Notes under the pieces: model-generated
Told to the model about the DNA's origin: nothing
The model's database searches: none
The model's input: the letters and a program-made list of their open reading frames with translations, nothing else
In this document: positions 10,336 to 18,944 of the stretch, piece after piece
Position numbering within the stretch: position 1 is the first letter of the stretch
Layout of the letters: each line of letters starts with the position of its first letter
Program-made: the position numbers and the translations under genes
Assembly: GCF_001552255.1 (NCBI RefSeq)
Contig: NZ_BCQV01000029.1
Location: 1-57,531, forward strand
Length of the DNA: 57,531 nucleotides
Direction of reading: 5' to 3'
Origin: Alicyclobacillus shizuokensis NBRC 103103
Lineage (GTDB): Bacteria > Bacillota > Bacilli > Alicyclobacillales > Alicyclobacillaceae

Positions 10336-11658
10336 ATGAGCTCCATCGGCGCAAAGGTGCGTGAAATCCGACAACAGCGGGGGATGACGCAGGCGGAGTT
10401 GGCGAACGGCATCGTCACCTCCAGCATGATCAGCCAGATTGAATCCGATAAGGCGCGTCCATCCTATTCCCTGTTATGTCAGTTGGCCAACCGCCTGGGG
10501 ACCTCGGTCGAGTACTTTTTAGGAGAACTGGGCGATCCGTACACCCCGACGGCGATGCTGCGCACCGCCGAGTACTGGCTGTTGGCCGACCAGCCGAACA
10601 AAGCCCTGGAGACGCTGCACCAACTGCCCGTACCCACTCCGCCAGGATACGAGTACCTGGAATACCACCTGCTGCTCGTCCAGGCGAAGCGTATGCTGGG
10701 CGATTACAACGAGGTTATACCGCTCCTGGAGCAACTGCGCGAATACGCCCTGCAGACGCAGGAGCAGCGAGCCTTGCTGCGCATCTACAGAGAGTCCGGG
10801 CAGGTCGAGTATGCCATGAACAACCCGGACGGAGCAATTCATGAATGGGAAAATGCGGTCATCTTAGGAGAACGCTTGGTGAATAAATCAGAATACTCGC
10901 GTACACAAGTGGAGACGGACCTGACCGAGATCTACCTGTTACTCTACCAATTGTTGACGGAGCAGGGACGCGAGACGGAAGCAGCCGCGTGGGTGGAACG
11001 GGCGCTCCACCGATCACCCCGTCTTCACCGCCTGCACACGATAGCCGCATCGCTGGCGGAAGATGCAGACCGGGCCCTCGCCCGCAACGACCCAGGTGGA
11101 GCCCGCGCGCTCATGGACAAGGCGATTGCCTTTTTAGAAGCGGCGCGGCACCTGGAAGGCCAGATGATGTTGGAATCCATCGGGGGCCAGCAGGAGCCGT
11201 GGTCTTCCCCTTGGCTGCGCGTTGGCCTCACCATGGCCAAGAACGCCGAATCCCTTGTCAGGATAGAGGAGCTCTTGATTCGACACTGGCTGGATGAAGG
11301 GCGAATTCACGTAGCGCTGGAACGCACCGAGGAGTGTCTCGCGTCCATGGTCAGACGTATGCCAGAACAGTCGCAGGCAGAGCGAAGGCCAGACCTGACT
11401 GTCCGCCTGCGCCTGCTGCGCGCGCGGGCTTGGTATGAACTCGGGGACACAGACAAGGCGCTGCGCGAGGTCATGGAGGTTGTCCAGGCGGCCGAGGCGT
11501 GTGAGGACACCGAGTGCCTGCTTGAGGCCTATGAATACCTGCTGACCTGGTTGTCGAAAACCGAGGCCGATACAGAGACGGTATTCGCGTGGAGCGAGCG
11601 CGTGGACAAGCTGATTGACAAACTTAGTGACAACAGAATCGGATCATATCCTCTGTGA
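10336..11658 (+). CDS. XRE-family transcriptional regulator with C-terminal TPR repeats
   Basis: A protein of about 440 residues. An N-terminal helix-turn-helix occupies residues about 5-60 (VREIRQQRGMTQAELA, MISQIESDKARPSYSLL). It is followed by about 370 residues of tetratricopeptide-like helical pairs, e.g. WLLADQPNKALETL and LLRARAWYELGDTDKAL. This architecture is that of the RNPP superfamily (Rgg, PlcR, PrgX, AimR), whose TPR domains bind imported oligopeptides and alter DNA binding; peptide responsiveness here is inference. The ATG at 10336 follows GGTGA at 7 nt; in-frame TTG 10321 and GTG 10324 are alternatives. It is divergent from degV. No obvious pheromone gene lies beside it. Confidence 0.85.
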   Translation: MSSIGAKVREIRQQRGMTQAELANGIVTSSMISQIESDKARPSYSLLCQLANRLGTSVEYFLGELGDPYTPTAMLRTAEYWLLADQPNKALETLHQLPVPTPPGYEYLEYHLLLVQAKRMLGDYNEVIPLLEQLREYALQTQEQRALLRIYRESGQVEYAMNNPDGAIHEWENAVILGERLVNKSEYSRTQVETDLTEIYLLLYQLLTEQGRETEAAAWVERALHRSPRLHRLHTIAASLAEDADRALARNDPGGARALMDKAIAFLEAARHLEGQMMLESIGGQQEPWSSPWLRVGLTMAKNAESLVRIEELLIRHWLDEGRIHVALERTEECLASMVRRMPEQSQAERRPDLTVRLRLLRARAWYELGDTDKALREVMEVVQAAEACEDTECLLEAYEYLLTWLSKTEADTETVFAWSERVDKLIDKLSDNRIGSYPL

Positions 11659-12055
11659 CGTCCCGCGGCGCCCGAGCCGCCCGCAAATCGTAGATGCAGC
11701 CGACAAATGGCTCGGTGAGGCAAGTTCGCGTCAAGATGCGGCGAACCTCGTCTTCACTCTCCGCCCGCTGCCAATGGATGCAGTCGTGCTCGCCCGCCAG
11801 ACGTTCGAGGATGAGCGGAGTATCATCCACGGACGCCAAATCAATCACAAGCACCCGCCGGAGTCGCGTGGACCACGCTGTCCGCAAGGTTAGGGAGCGT
11901 AGCACGCCCTCAATGTGCGCCTCGGCATCCTGCACAATGAAGACAAAGGTCAAGGGATTGGCGGCCAAGCGGCGCTTGAGCCGCTGGCTCACCTGCCAGA
12001 CGAGCATCACGGCCCCATACAGGGCGAGCCCCCAAAATACCAGGGCTTCCACCAT
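11624..12055 (-). CDS. Small membrane-anchored protein resembling a truncated GT2-type glycosyltransferase
   Basis: A 143-residue protein of unknown function. An N-terminal transmembrane helix (residues about 3-22) is followed by a segment that recalls the start of a family 2 glycosyltransferase: TFVFIVQDAEAHIEGVLRSL then RVLVIDLASVDDTPLILERL, where the usual acidic DD(G/A)S site reads DLAS. The catalytic remainder is missing. The start at ATG 12055 has the SD GGTGAGGG. Its 3' end overlaps that of the convergent TPR regulator by 35 bp. It may be co-transcribed with degSU upstream. Confidence 0.6.
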   Translation of the reverse strand: MVEALVFWGLALYGAVMLVWQVSQRLKRRLAANPLTFVFIVQDAEAHIEGVLRSLTLRTAWSTRLRRVLVIDLASVDDTPLILERLAGEHDCIHWQRAESEDEVRRILTRTCLTEPFVGCIYDLRAARAPRDVTEDMIRFCCH

Positions 12056-12129
12056 GCCCTCACCCCCTGCAGCAGTATATGCGGGGAGGGAAAAGGAGGA
12101 ACCCCCACGAAGACCGGGAACTCGGAATC

Positions 12130-12786
12130 TTACGACGGAATCCAGCGGCGCTTCATGGCCACTACCACGGCTTGCGTGCGGTCGGTCACGCCCAGCTTGG
12201 CCAGGATATTGGAAATATGATCTTTGACCGTCTTTTCCGTGATGCCGAGGGCTTGGGCAATCTCTTCATTGGATTTGCCCTGCCCCAACTCGCGCAGAAC
12301 ATCCATCTCCCGATTGGTCAGCGTCTCTTTCCATTCGTCGCTGAGCAGGGCCAAGTCGTGAAACTGCGAAATGATGGTGTGCGTTACCTGCGGATGCACC
12401 ATCCCGCGACCCGCCGCGACCTCACGAATCGCGCCCACCACGTCGGTGACGGACCCGTCCTTGACCAGATACCCGGCGGCGCCAGCCTTCAACGTCTCCA
12501 ACACGTAGCCTTCATCGTCGTACATGCTGAGGATGATGATCTTGAGGTCCGGATGTGCGGCCTGTAGCCGGTGTGTCGCCTCGACTCCATTGAGCACAGG
12601 CATGTTGATGTCCAACAGCAGTACATCCGGCTGCACGTGCTCCAAGCCCTCCACCGCGTCGGCGCCGTTTTTCCACGTGGCGATGACCTGAAGGTCGGAT
12701 TCGTAGCTGAGTACCTCGCGCAGTGTCTCGCGAAATTGGTCGTTGTCATCCGCGATGGCCACGCGAATGGGTTGCTGTGTTTCCAA
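12130..12786 (-). CDS. degU: Two-component response regulator, DegU/NarL family
   Basis: A 218-residue transcription factor. The receiver domain (about 1-125) has the acidic pair ADDND, phospho-acceptor Asp in LLLDINMPVLNG and the Lys in GYLVKDGS. The LuxR-type helix-turn-helix (about 150-215) reads LTNREMDVLRELGQGKSNEEIA then TEKTVKDHISNILAKL. DegU in relatives governs secreted proteases, competence and motility; the secreted acid protease at 18.9 kb is a possible target (inference). TTG 12786 is chosen because AAGGAGG lies 8 nt upstream; GTG 12813 in frame is an alternative. It overlaps the degS 3' end, implying translational coupling. Confidence 0.88.
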   Translation of the reverse strand: METQQPIRVAIADDNDQFRETLREVLSYESDLQVIATWKNGADAVEGLEHVQPDVLLLDINMPVLNGVEATHRLQAAHPDLKIIILSMYDDEGYVLETLKAGAAGYLVKDGSVTDVVGAIREVAAGRGMVHPQVTHTIISQFHDLALLSDEWKETLTNREMDVLRELGQGKSNEEIAQALGITEKTVKDHISNILAKLGVTDRTQAVVVAMKRRWIPS

Positions 12787-13942
12787 CCATTCCCCCTCCT
12801 TCTGCCTGTACACGCGTGAGATCGCCGCGCCGCAGGGGCAGGTGGATGATCACTTCAGTCCCTCCGCTTTCTCGCCGCCGCACTTCCAGGCCCCCTTGCA
12901 GCAGCTGCAGGCGTTGATTGACCATCGTCAGGCCGATGCGCCCCTCATGCAGCCAACCCTGCCAATCAACCACAGCCAGACCGACGCCGTCGTCGCGCAC
13001 ATGCACCAACAGCGTATCCAAGCCGTAGACGACGAAGATGTCCACTTTTCGCGCGTGGGCGTGCTGTTCCACATTGTGGAGCGCTTCCTGAACGGATCGA
13101 AACACCGCCATCTTTTCAGCCGCCCCCAGAGGCACCTCGATGCCGCTGAGATGAATCTTGGCTTGGACTTGCGTCCACTCGGTCCACTGTTGGACATACC
13201 GCTTGAGCGCCGGAATCAGTCCCAGGTCGTCGATCAGCGGCGGACGCAGATCAAACGCCACCCGGCGCAGATCACGAATCACCGCGCGCAGCTGCTCCTG
13301 CACCTCCTGTTTGACTTCGCCGTCCAGGTGACCATGAGCTTCAAGCCGCATGGCGGCGCTGGCCAGCAACTGCATCGGGCCGTCGTGCAGTACCTGCGCC
13401 AGGAAGCGCCGTTCCTCCTCCTGCATCTGCAACATCTGAAAGCCCAGCAGAGTCTGCAGTTGGGCCAATTCAAGCGTACTGGAGAGACCAGCGAGGCCGT
13501 TGGCGAGATAGTCGCGGACGTGGTCGAACTTCATCAGCAGCGACTCGGCATTGTGCAGGGTCACCTGCATCGTCTTCAGCTGACGGGCCAATTCGTCGCG
13601 CCGCCAGCGCAGGTTGGCCTCTCGTTCGCGCCAGAGCCTCAGGTCGGTCTGCGCGTTTTCGGCTGCCGTGTAAGCCTCGCGCATCTTTTCCTCCGCCCCT
13701 GGCCCTTCCAGCCGGCTGATCTCGGCCAAACGTGTGCGCGCCCGGCGCGCTTGCATCTCGGCCTGTGCCACCTCGGCAATGGCCTTCATGCAGGCCTCCT
13801 TCGCCTGCTCATACTCCGACTCCAGACGTTGCAGTTCCCGGGACGTGGATTCGACAATCTGCCCGACCTGCCCGCGCCCTTCGGAAACAGCTGCCAGTGT
13901 CTTGTCAATAGCCTCCTGCAGCGCAGCGAAATTGGGATTCAA
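12746..13942 (-). CDS. degS: Cytoplasmic sensor histidine kinase DegS
   Basis: A 398-residue soluble kinase with no membrane segment. A long N-terminal coiled-coil sensor region (about 1-180, rich in Glu/Gln/Arg) precedes the HisKA_3 segment EEERRFLAQVLHDGPMQLL with its phospho-acceptor His. The HATPase domain follows: N-box SVQEALHNVEQHAHA, G1 VRDDGVGL, G2 GRIGLTMVNQRL and the end GGTEVIIHLPL. This is the DegS layout, and degU is directly downstream and overlapping. The start codon read is TTG 13942 with a weak SD (GGAAGGG about 12 nt upstream), so the exact start is uncertain. Confidence 0.9.
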   Translation of the reverse strand: MNPNFAALQEAIDKTLAAVSEGRGQVGQIVESTSRELQRLESEYEQAKEACMKAIAEVAQAEMQARRARTRLAEISRLEGPGAEEKMREAYTAAENAQTDLRLWREREANLRWRRDELARQLKTMQVTLHNAESLLMKFDHVRDYLANGLAGLSSTLELAQLQTLLGFQMLQMQEEERRFLAQVLHDGPMQLLASAAMRLEAHGHLDGEVKQEVQEQLRAVIRDLRRVAFDLRPPLIDDLGLIPALKRYVQQWTEWTQVQAKIHLSGIEVPLGAAEKMAVFRSVQEALHNVEQHAHARKVDIFVVYGLDTLLVHVRDDGVGLAVVDWQGWLHEGRIGLTMVNQRLQLLQGGLEVRRRESGGTEVIIHLPLRRGDLTRVQAEGGGMVGNTATHSRGHRG

Positions 13943-14092
13943 CTCGCACGTCGCCCTTCCGTTCAGCGTGGTCTATCCTTGCGGACCTGTTCCACATAGG
14001 AGAATCATAGGTACGAATCGCAGTGTATTATGAATAATTCTGGATACCCTTATGATTTTCCTGCTGAACTTTGGTGAACAAAAGCAAAAGAT

Positions 14093-14135
14093 GGATAAAA
14101 AAGAAATGGCGTCAGCCGAGTTGCCAGCCGACGCC
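14093..14135 (-). terminator. Rho-independent terminator after metK
   Basis: Minus strand: an 11-bp stem (GGCGTCGGCTG with CGGCTGACGCC, two G-U pairs, loop GCAACT) followed by ATTTCTTTTTTAT. It lies about 70 nt downstream of the metK stop and separates metK from degS. Confidence 0.85.
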
Positions 14136-14206
14136 CAAAACATGGGGTAAGGGTGATGCTATATCCTTCGCGCTGGATCCTCCGTTTGTGGGGGTGGATT
14201 GTTGCT

Positions 14207-15394
14207 TCAAAGCGCCCGGCGCAACGCCTCCACCTTGTCCGTCCGCTCCCAGGGCAAGTCCAAATCCGGCCGCCCAAAGTGGCCGTACGCCGCTGTCTGG
14301 CGATAAATCGGCCGCCGCAGGTCCAGGTCACGAATGATGGCAGCGGGCCGCAGGTCGAAGTGCCCGCGGATGAGTTCGACGATCTTCTCCTCCGAGATCG
14401 CGCCCGTCCCGTAGGTGTCAACCGAAATGGACACCGGTCGGGCGACACCAATTGCGTACGCCACTTGGACCTCGCACTTGCGCGCCAGCCCCGCAGCCAC
14501 CACGTTCTTTGCCACGTACCGGGCGGCATAGGCGGCACTGCGGTCAACCTTGGTCGGGTCCTTGCCGGAAAACGCCCCGCCTCCATGGCGCGCGTAGCCA
14601 CCGTAGGTATCGACGATAATCTTACGCCCGGTGAGGCCCGCGTCTCCCTGCGGGCCGCCGATGACAAACCGCCCGGTCGGGTTGATGAAGTATTTCGTGT
14701 TGGCATCCAACCACTGCTCCGGCACCACATGAGCAATCACGTGCTCCTGGATGTCCCGCTCGATGGTCGCCAGGTCTACCTCCTCCCCATGCTGGGTGGA
14801 GACGACAATCGTATCGACGCGCACCGGCTTGTCCCCATCGTACTCAATCGTCACCTGGGTCTTGCCGTCCGGGCGCAAGTAGGTCAACGTCCCGTCCTTG
14901 CGCACCTCACTGAGCCGGCGCGCCAGCTTGTGGCTGAGCGAGATCGGCAATGGCATCAACTCGGGCGTTTCGTCACAGGCAAAACCGAACATCAGGCCCT
15001 GGTCGCCGGCGCCGATGGCATCCAGCTCGGCGTCGGTCATGTTCTTCTCGCGCGCTTCCAGCGCCCGATTGACGCCGGCCGCGATGTCGGGCGACTGTTC
15101 GTCAATCGACGTGATGACCGCGCAGGTTTCAGCGTCGAAGCCGAACTTCGCGCGTGTATAGCCAATCTCCGCGATGGTGCGGCGGACGATTTTCGGAATA
15201 TCCACATAACAAGTGGTGCTGATTTCACCGGAGACCAGCACCAAGCCGGTGGTCACCGCCGTCTCGCAGGCGACGCGCGCGTTCGGATCATCCGCGAGGA
15301 TGGCGTCCAGCACCGCATCGGAGACTTGGTCACAGATTTTGTCCGGGTGGCCTTCGGTCACCGACTCAGACGTAAACAACCGACGTGCCGCCAT
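14207..15394 (-). CDS. metK: S-adenosylmethionine synthetase
   Basis: Makes S-adenosylmethionine from methionine and ATP. The product of about 395 residues begins [23 protein letters not shown]-like, with the ATP-binding GHPDK and the metal and active-site motifs [12 protein letters not shown] and [19 protein letters not shown] all present. ATG 15394 (7 nt after GGGGGG) is preferred; the adjacent in-frame ATG 15397 is nearly as good. No S-box (SAM riboswitch) elements are visible upstream, unlike B. subtilis metK. A strong terminator follows. Confidence 0.97.
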   Translation of the reverse strand: MAARRLFTSESVTEGHPDKICDQVSDAVLDAILADDPNARVACETAVTTGLVLVSGEISTTCYVDIPKIVRRTIAEIGYTRAKFGFDAETCAVITSIDEQSPDIAAGVNRALEAREKNMTDAELDAIGAGDQGLMFGFACDETPELMPLPISLSHKLARRLSEVRKDGTLTYLRPDGKTQVTIEYDGDKPVRVDTIVVSTQHGEEVDLATIERDIQEHVIAHVVPEQWLDANTKYFINPTGRFVIGGPQGDAGLTGRKIIVDTYGGYARHGGGAFSGKDPTKVDRSAAYAARYVAKNVVAAGLARKCEVQVAYAIGVARPVSISVDTYGTGAISEEKIVELIRGHFDLRPAAIIRDLDLRRPIYRQTAAYGHFGRPDLDLPWERTDKVEALRRAL

Positions 15395-15539
15395 CATTGT
15401 TCCCCCCTTTGCGGATGGTGGATCACGCCAAACAATCCGAAAAGGCTTCGGACTCTCGGAAAAAAACCGATATGGATCGCAATCCGTATCCAAAACAACG
15501 TAATGGTATTATATTTGCCTGTGTCCGTCAATCAGGAAC

Positions 15540-15564
15540 AGGCGAGACCCTGTGGGCCTCGCCT
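15540..15564 (-). terminator. Hairpin downstream of the SASP gene, possible terminator
   Basis: AGGCGAG / CTCGCCT form a 7-bp stem extended inward by CCC/GGG around a short loop, 20 nt after the SASP stop. No clear T-run follows on the minus strand, so termination efficiency is doubtful. Confidence 0.4.
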
Positions 15565-15583
15565 GCTTCAACAAGGTATGCAG

Positions 15584-15799
15584 TTAACTTGACCTGCCGC
15601 CGGACGCCAACACCTGCTCGGCGTAGGCGACCAACCGTGCCGTGATGCGGCCGCCGACCGCGCCCGTATCCCGGCTGGCAATCTCGCCCCAATAATCTTC
15701 GCTGCCCTGGTACACAGGGATGCCCAGTTCATGGGCAATCTCGTACTTCAGATCGTCGAGCGCTTTGTGGCAGCCCGGAACCACGTGCGTCTTGCTCAT
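15584..15799 (-). CDS. Alpha/beta-type small acid-soluble spore protein
   Basis: A 71-residue DNA-binding spore protein that coats and protects the chromosome in dormant spores. Motifs: ALDDLKYEIAHELGI near the N-terminus (the GPR germination-protease region in this family) and GAVGGRITARLVAYAEQVL, the second DNA-binding signature. Start at ATG 15799 with SD GGGAGGTG. It contains YWGEIASRDTG, a more divergent centre than in classic SspA/B. It shows the organism sporulates. Expected regulation is forespore sigma-G; I could not identify its promoter reliably. Confidence 0.92.
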   Translation of the reverse strand: MSKTHVVPGCHKALDDLKYEIAHELGIPVYQGSEDYWGEIASRDTGAVGGRITARLVAYAEQVLASGGRSS

Positions 15800-15921
15800 C
15801 CGCCAGCACCTCCCCAGAAGCGCCAGCCTCACCGGCTGACGTACTCCTAGGGTTTGCCACCACGGCGGGGCGCACACGCTGGGAATCTTTCCTCTCCCGT
15901 CAGGCACGGGGAGCCGATCCA

Positions 15922-16680
15922 TCACGATGCCTGACGCCGGCTCCGCACCACGCGCCAGGCGAAGCGCGGCAAAGCCAACTGGCGGCGCCAGCGTGCAGGT
16001 TGGCGCAGCAGCCGGTACAACCATTCCAAATTCATCCGCCGCATCCAGGCCGGTGCTCGCCTGATGGTACCACCCCAGACGTCGATGCTGCCGCCGACCC
16101 CGATGCCGACACAGGCGGGCAGGTCGCGCAAGTGCTCAAAGATCAACTTCTCCTGCCGCGGTTGCCCAAGCCCCACCAACCACAGGTTGGGCCTGAACCG
16201 GGCCACCTCCTCCAGCACCTTGGGCAAATCCTCGGGCGCAAAGTAGCCGTGATGCCCGGCAAACTGACACCCTGGGTAACGGCGGGCAAACTCGGCCAGG
16301 CAGGCGTTCAGCGACGCAGGCGTCGCGCCGAGCACAAACACACGCAGCGGCTGATGCCGTTCGCAAGCGGCGGCGAGCACGTCTTCAACCAATTCTACGC
16401 CGCTCACCCGCTCCACGCCGCGCAGGCCCGTCCGCCGTGCCGCCCAGACAATCCCCACTCCATCCGGCGTGACCAGGTCGGCCACATGGAGGATGCGCTG
16501 TAGGTCCACATCCGCCGCCGCCTGCATGACCAGTTCCGGACCAGCCGTGACCACCATGTGGCGACTGCCTTCCGCCATCCAGCCGAGGATTTGCTCCACC
16601 ACGTGGGAACGCGGCATCAAGTCAAACCGCACACCCAACACGTGGACGTGTTCTGCCGCTCCCGTCAATGTGCCCAGCAA
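15922..16680 (-). CDS. tagA: WecG/TagA/CpsF-family glycosyltransferase (GT26)
   Basis: A 252-residue enzyme of the TagA family, which transfers a hexosamine (ManNAc in TagA) onto undecaprenyl-PP-GlcNAc at the inner face of the membrane to begin wall polymer or polysaccharide synthesis. Hallmarks: TPDGVGIVWAARR, VFVLGATPASL, LWLVGLGQPRQEKLI and GVGGSIDVWGG-x-IRRAP. The C-terminal basic tail (RRMNLEWLYRLLRQP) is the membrane-recruiting appendage. Start TTG 16680, with GAGAGGG 8 nt upstream. No other teichoic acid gene is in the window, so the polymer it serves is unknown. Confidence 0.9.
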   Translation of the reverse strand: MLGTLTGAAEHVHVLGVRFDLMPRSHVVEQILGWMAEGSRHMVVTAGPELVMQAAADVDLQRILHVADLVTPDGVGIVWAARRTGLRGVERVSGVELVEDVLAAACERHQPLRVFVLGATPASLNACLAEFARRYPGCQFAGHHGYFAPEDLPKVLEEVARFRPNLWLVGLGQPRQEKLIFEHLRDLPACVGIGVGGSIDVWGGTIRRAPAWMRRMNLEWLYRLLRQPARWRRQLALPRFAWRVVRSRRQAS

Positions 16681-16760
16681 CGCGTCATCCCTCTCCCGGA
16701 ATCAGCCTGTCCGTACGGTTTCACCCCACAGTATACACCAGATCCGGCAACGCTTTGCGC

Positions 16761-18314
16761 TCACCCGACGGCACTGGGTCCAGCGGCCAGCAGCGGCAGG
16801 AGAGGATTCGTCTGGGTGTGCTCCGTCGCCCTATCGACGCGAACCGAAAACAGGCTTGGCTGCTCCAGGTACGTCGTGTGCCCGTCCGCCGTCGTCACCC
16901 AGGCGTCGACAAATCCGTATAACCCGTCGTGGTAGTCAAAGGCGAAGCCGCAGTTCGTCACCGTCTTGCCATGCCAGGTGTACGGTTGGTCCGGGCTGAT
17001 GTTGATATACAGGGTTCGACTGTCTGGCGGCGCCGAGTCGCGGGTCTTCGTGACCGACTGAGGGGTTCCGGTTAGACGCTGACCTGCCGTGACGGTGAGA
17101 TGGAGGTCCCCAAGGGTCGCGCGGAAACTCTGCCACACCTGGCTGTCGCGCGGCAAAATCCGGATATAACCGCGAAAGCCATTCGGGATCGACAGCGTGA
17201 GGTCCAGACCCGGGTCCGACTGACGCGCCGCCTGGTTCACCAGACTGCGCAGGTGCGCGTCCAGTCCGCTGCGAGTGGTGTGAAAGGCGTCGGCAAAGGC
17301 GGTGTCCGGGGCGACGCCGGCTTGAAGCCGCTGGAAGTAGGCCGACAGGCCACCCGTTCCCTGGCGGGTGAACAGATCCGCCACCGCCAGCCAGTCTTGT
17401 AATTCTAGGTCGTAGGGAGCCTGTCCACTCAACAGCGCAGATTCACTGTTGGCCAACGGCACCCATTTCCCCTGCGCGCTGGCTGCCACCACGGACTCGG
17501 CCAGCTGACGGGCGTATCCGGCGTAGGCCACCGACGACTCCAGGCGACGCTGGACAGCCATCCCGGTATACACGGCGAGACCCTCGTTCATCCAGCTGGG
17601 CACCGACCCCACATCCTGATTGAGCACGGTATGCACCAGCTCATGCCCGAGCGTGTCGCCCAGATCCGGCGTCGTCTCGTTTTGGTAGAGCGGAATGATG
17701 ATGGTCGAGTCCTGAGCAAAGCCGCCCGTATCCTGACTGAGCAAGCGCGCCTGTTGCTGCGACATGCCCTCGTTCGCCAGCGCCTGCGTATAGGCGGCCT
17801 TGCTGCTGGCAAGCAGGATGTTGACGGGGGTGCGCAGGTGCAGCCCGAGCACGCCGGTCACATCGTCGAGAATGCCGCCTTTGTCTAGAAGTCGACGCAC
17901 TAGGGCCACTTGGCTGGACGCGACTCCCTTATCCGCGGCCTTGACCTGAACCAACGCGGTGTCGCTGGCGCCGGTGCCGCTCCCGGCCCCCTGCGCCGGC
18001 GACGCTCCTCCCCCCGACACGGTCGAATTCGCCCCCTGGGCGGGAGTCGGTGCCGCGCTGCCCGGCCCTCCGCCGACCGTGCCTTGACCTCTTGGGGACG
18101 ATCCGCCCGGCGGGGTGACGCCGCCCCCTTTGTCCGAAGCCGAGCTGCCCCCGGATCCAAACTGCGGCAGCCCGCCAGTCAGAAGCGGCCGGACGACGCG
18201 CAGGACTGTGTCCGGATGGTATTGATACCAGAGAGCGGCGCCCGATGCCGCCGCCAACAGCAAGGCAAACACCGAGACCGTCAGGTTAAACCCTCGTCCC
18301 GTCGCTTTGGCCAT
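16761..18314 (-). CDS. Membrane-anchored extracytoplasmic HExxH metallopeptidase (gluzincin-like)
   Basis: A 517-residue protein. An N-terminal signal-anchor helix (about 10-30) is followed by a low-complexity Gly/Ser/Pro/Ala linker (about 55-125). The peptidase domain carries the zinc motif HELVH (in GDTLGHELVHTVL), and 16-20 residues later WMNEGLAVYTG supplies the third zinc ligand Glu of gluzincins (peptidase MA family). The C-terminal 150 residues look like a beta-rich domain of unknown role. It would act outside the membrane; the substrate is unknown. Start ATG 18314; the longer frame upstream lacks support. It is divergent from cspA. Together with the sedolisin it makes this a protease-rich stretch. 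Confidence 0.82.
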   Translation of the reverse strand: MAKATGRGFNLTVSVFALLLAAASGAALWYQYHPDTVLRVVRPLLTGGLPQFGSGGSSASDKGGGVTPPGGSSPRGQGTVGGGPGSAAPTPAQGANSTVSGGGASPAQGAGSGTGASDTALVQVKAADKGVASSQVALVRRLLDKGGILDDVTGVLGLHLRTPVNILLASSKAAYTQALANEGMSQQQARLLSQDTGGFAQDSTIIIPLYQNETTPDLGDTLGHELVHTVLNQDVGSVPSWMNEGLAVYTGMAVQRRLESSVAYAGYARQLAESVVAASAQGKWVPLANSESALLSGQAPYDLELQDWLAVADLFTRQGTGGLSAYFQRLQAGVAPDTAFADAFHTTRSGLDAHLRSLVNQAARQSDPGLDLTLSIPNGFRGYIRILPRDSQVWQSFRATLGDLHLTVTAGQRLTGTPQSVTKTRDSAPPDSRTLYINISPDQPYTWHGKTVTNCGFAFDYHDGLYGFVDAWVTTADGHTTYLEQPSLFSVRVDRATEHTQTNPLLPLLAAGPSAVG

Positions 18315-18411
18315 GACCACACCCCGCTCGCGCGCCAAAAAAATCCGCGTGTTTCTGGTCTTAGTCTGGCCGCCAGCGACAAGGGACAAACCTGATTCGC
18401 CCACGCCGCAT

Positions 18412-18440
18412 GCAACTTTGCGGGCACGATGTGATATACT
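18412..18440 (+). promoter_or_regulatory. Probable cspA promoter (extended -10)
   Basis: TGATATACT (18432-18440) matches the extended -10 form TGnTATAAT in 8 of 9 positions if the C is counted as the only mismatch. A weak -35 (GCAACT, 18412-18417) is spaced 17 bp away. It predicts a long leader of about 140 nt, which is usual for cold-shock mRNAs. Confidence 0.45.
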
Positions 18441-18511
18441 CTTATCAGAGGGTGCGTTTGACACACCTGCGTGTCGATGTTATATTTAGATCGGCACCAA
18501 ATATCTTTTAG

Positions 18512-18566
18512 TACGATGGTACGGCGCAGGAGTACGGAGAAGTACTTGGCTCTGGTACGATGGTAC
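18512..18566. repeat. Repeated GTACGATGGTAC element in the cspA leader
   Basis: The 12-mer GTACGATGGTAC occurs twice (18512-18523 and 18555-18566), 43 bp apart. Two further GTAC sites lie between (18533, 18542). Each 12-mer can form a small GTAC/GTAC hairpin. It lies in the untranslated region directly before the cspA SD. Confidence 0.7.
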
Positions 18567-18585
18567 TGAGTGGGAGGCATTACGT

Positions 18586-18783
18586 GTGCAAGGAACTGTA
18601 AAGTGGTTCAATGCGGAGAAGGGTTATGGTTTCATCCAGATGGAGGGCGGCAACGACGTGTTCGTGCACTACACCGCCATCTTGGGTGAAGGTTTCCGTA
18701 CTCTTGAGGAAGGCCAGGCTGTCGAATTCGACGTCGTCGAGGGTCAGCGTGGTCCGCAGGCTGCCAACGTCCAGAAACTGTAA
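18586..18783 (+). CDS. cspA: Cold-shock protein (CspA/CspB family)
   Basis: A 65-residue single OB-fold nucleic-acid chaperone. RNP1 KGYGFIQ and RNP2 VFVHYTAI are intact, and the family N-terminus reads [13 protein letters not shown]. It starts at GTG 18586 behind GGGAGG at 8 nt. It is monocistronic, with a long leader and a strong terminator 35 nt after the stop. VFVHYTAI with Tyr where most CspA proteins have Phe or His-Phe is a small variation. Confidence 0.97.
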   Translation: MQGTVKWFNAEKGYGFIQMEGGNDVFVHYTAILGEGFRTLEEGQAVEFDVVEGQRGPQAANVQKL

Positions 18784-18817
18784 ACTTCTCTGAGTTGTAC
18801 TCACATGGAAATCGAAT

Positions 18818-18843
18818 CGCCCCGCAGATGCGGGGCGTTTTTT
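18818..18843 (+). terminator. Rho-independent terminator of cspA
   Basis: Perfect 8-bp stem CGCCCCGC / GCGGGGCG with loop AGAT, followed by six Ts. Confidence 0.95.
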
Positions 18844-18944
18844 GCGTTGCGGATGACGACTCTTGTCGAATCCGGGCCGATTGCCCGTAAGCCGTGGGTC
18901 CGGTCGCCCTGTACAGGCGTCCGGGCTTCATGTCGCGGCAGTCG

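Noticed and set aside
12743-13999. Long plus-strand open frame (418 codons) opposite degS
   Set aside because: Antisense shadow of the well-supported DegS gene.
15395-15583. SAM (S-box) riboswitch upstream of metK
   Set aside because: I looked for the S-box conserved core and terminator/anti-terminator and did not see them; the only hairpin belongs after the spore protein gene.
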